DNA of 6,555 nt from Gemmatimonadota bacterium (GTDB lineage Bacteria; Gemmatimonadota; Gemmatimonadetes; Gemmatimonadales; Gemmatimonadaceae): the NCBI GenBank assembly GCA_003222065.1, contig QHUV01000527.1, positions 1-6,555 on the forward strand, written 5' to 3'. This document shows, piece by piece, positions 5,134 through 6,555 of the stretch. The translations under genes and the position numbers were made by a program. The stretch's first letter is position 1; every line of letters starts with the position of its first letter. The notes under the pieces are model-generated. The model made no database searches, was not told the origin of the DNA, and saw only the letters and a list, made by a program, of their open reading frames with translations.

Positions 5134-6555
5134 ATGACACGCATGCCTAACGATCTTTCGCGCTCACCTCGCCGTCCGCGGCGAGGCATTCCGACCCTGG
5201 CGATCCTGCTTGCCGCGCTCGCGGTCGTATCGGCGCTCGTCTTCCAGGCGTTCCGCGCCGAACAGGACCAGCGCGCGACAGCGTCGCGAGCGCTCCGTGA
5301 ATACGCCGGGTTCGCGGCGTGGGAATTCGCGTCGAACATGAAGGAGGAAATGTGGCTGGCGATGACCGAGCTCCTGCGGCCCGCGGAGCAGCTCGAGCCG
5401 CCGCAGCCCGGCGCAGCCCTTCCGTCGCCGATCATGCTCGTCGAGCAGAGTCACCACGTCGCAAAGTGTAAAGATTGCTCATCGGAGATCCCGGCGTCGT
5501 ATTACTTCCGCCTCGACCTCAACGACAGTGCTTTGACGACGGTGTTGGGCGACGGTACGGTCGCCCGCGAGCCGGAGCGGCTCGAGCGACAGTGGCTACG
5601 TGATACCATCACCCGGCACGCCATCGATGTATTTCGGCCAAACTGGCGCGTGGCAACAGTCGTCGGGGAGGTAGACGGACGACGCCTAACGGTGGCGTAC
5701 ACGGTTGTTCGCGATACCCTCGGGCGCGCCGTGGCGGCGTATGGCGTGGTGAGCGAGTCGAACCGATTCGTTGCCGCCTTCGCCGCGAAGCTCGCCGAGT
5801 GGGAGTTGCTGCCGCCCGCCTTGACGAAGCAGGCAGGCGCCGGTCATCTCGTCGCCATCACCGTGCGCGATGAAAAGAGCAACGTGCTGTATCGATCGCC
5901 CTGGCAGTTCGGCGACCGCTACAGCGCCGCGTACGAGCAGCAGAAATACATGGCCGGTTTCACCGTCGAAGCATCCCTGAAGCCGGGCGTGGCGGGAAGG
6001 CTCATTCTCGGCGATTCGTATCGTTTCCCGGTGCTCCTCGGCCTTCTCGGCATTACCGCCGCACTAGTCGCGATCGCGTTCCGACAGCTGCGACGCGAAG
6101 CCGCGCTCGCGAGCTTGCGCGCCGACTTCGTGTCCAGCGTCTCGCACGAGCTGCGCACGCCGCTCGCGCAGATCCGCATGTTCGCCGAGCTGCTCCGCAT
6201 GGGATGGATCCGCTCCGCGCAAGAGCATAGCCGCTCGCTCGACATCATCGATCAGGAAGCGCGACGCCTCGGCCACCTCGTCGACAAGGTGCTCTGCTTC
6301 GATCGCGTGGAGCGTGGTGAGAATACGCTCATGACCGAGCGAACGGAGCTCGCGCCGCTGGTACGCGAGGTGCTCGAGGCGTTCGCCCCGCTCGCCACCG
6401 CGCGCCAGGTTCAGGTGCGCGTCAGTCTCGATGACGATGTGGTCGCCGACGTGGATCGCGGGGCGATGCGGCAGGTGCTGATCAATCTCCTGGACAACGC
6501 GGTGAAGTACGGACCCGCCGGCCAAACCATTTCCGTGGGGCTCGAGCGCAGCGAT
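5134..6555 (+). CDS. Membrane-bound sensor histidine kinase, 3' end outside window
   Basis: The frame runs from ATG 5134 for 474 codons to the window edge without a stop. An ATG at 5143 is an equally possible start. After a basic N terminus (SRSPRRPRRG, residues 9-18) comes a membrane segment (about 20-40), an extracytoplasmic sensor region (about 41-297) and a second membrane segment (about 298-316). An intact HisKA follows, with SSVSHELRTPLAQIRMFAEL (334-353) and phosphoacceptor His338. Then come the linker and the N box QVLINLLDNAVKYG (447-460, Asn451 and Asn455), where the window cuts the ATPase domain. No HAMP domain is evident between the second membrane segment and HisKA. The sensor part holds HHVAKCKDC (107-115), with Cys112 and Cys115 spaced as a CxxC pair. 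I do not recognise the sensor fold. The signal and partner regulator are unknown. It follows the broken kinase by 93 bases, so co-transcription is possible. Confidence 0.9.
   Translation, partial: MTRMPNDLSRSPRRPRRGIPTLAILLAALAVVSALVFQAFRAEQDQRATASRALREYAGFAAWEFASNMKEEMWLAMTELLRPAEQLEPPQPGAALPSPIMLVEQSHHVAKCKDCSSEIPASYYFRLDLNDSALTTVLGDGTVAREPERLERQWLRDTITRHAIDVFRPNWRVATVVGEVDGRRLTVAYTVVRDTLGRAVAAYGVVSESNRFVAAFAAKLAEWELLPPALTKQAGAGHLVAITVRDEKSNVLYRSPWQFGDRYSAAYEQQKYMAGFTVEASLKPGVAGRLILGDSYRFPVLLGLLGITAALVAIAFRQLRREAALASLRADFVSSVSHELRTPLAQIRMFAELLRMGWIRSAQEHSRSLDIIDQEARRLGHLVDKVLCFDRVERGENTLMTERTELAPLVREVLEAFAPLATARQVQVRVSLDDDVVADVDRGAMRQVLINLLDNAVKYGPAGQTISVGLERSD

Noticed and set aside
4947..5457. 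Reverse-strand open frames across the start of the second kinase
   Set aside because: They run opposite a forward frame with clear membrane segments and, further on, HisKA motifs; no family features in the reverse translation.
5467..5478. c-type haem binding site at CKDC in the second kinase
   Set aside because: The motif requires CxxCH, and the residue after the second cysteine is serine.

Overview
The window comes from a GC-rich bacterium with tightly packed genes, all on the + strand. Overlapping stop and start codons, frequent TTG starts and strong G/C preference at third codon positions fit this. The gene set does not fix a phylum. A Gemmatimonadota-like or other soil/water GC-rich lineage is only a guess. 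No RNA genes, insertion sequences or CRISPR arrays were seen.

Positions 3-182 hold the last 59 codons of an unrecognised gene. Positions 222-2983 hold part of a gas vesicle operon: a GvpF/GvpL protein (222-1049), a short GvpA-superfamily protein resembling GvpS/GvpM (1039-1293), a second, shorter GvpF/GvpL protein (1250-1915), GvpK (1894-2199), a GvpJ-like protein (2275-2592) and a GvpA-type structural shell protein with a charged helical tail (2681-2983). The order F/L-S-F/L-K-J-A resembles the L-S-K-J run of the Bacillus megaterium cluster, but with an extra GvpF/L and the shell gene last. No gvpN, gvpG or gvpC is present here; such genes could lie upstream.

From 2964, overlapping the end of gvpA by 20 bases, comes a soluble GAF-PAS-PAS sensor histidine kinase. 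It is broken. At the phosphoacceptor histidine (codon 4542-4544) the reading frame jumps directly to the start of the ATPase region, so nearly all of the HisKA dimerisation domain is missing and the ATPase part (4543-5040) lies in another frame. This is either a real deletion or an assembly error at a short repeat. After a 93-base gap comes a second, membrane-bound histidine kinase (5134 to the window end). It has an extracytoplasmic sensor domain carrying a CxxC pair, an intact HisKA and the beginning of the ATPase domain.

Together the window looks like the distal part of a gas vesicle operon that runs into a sensory module. The GvpF/L, S, J and K proteins would help nucleate and assemble GvpA-walled vesicles. 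The overlap of the first kinase with gvpA suggests that buoyancy genes and a cytoplasmic sensor were expressed together, at least before the kinase was damaged. No response regulator is visible.
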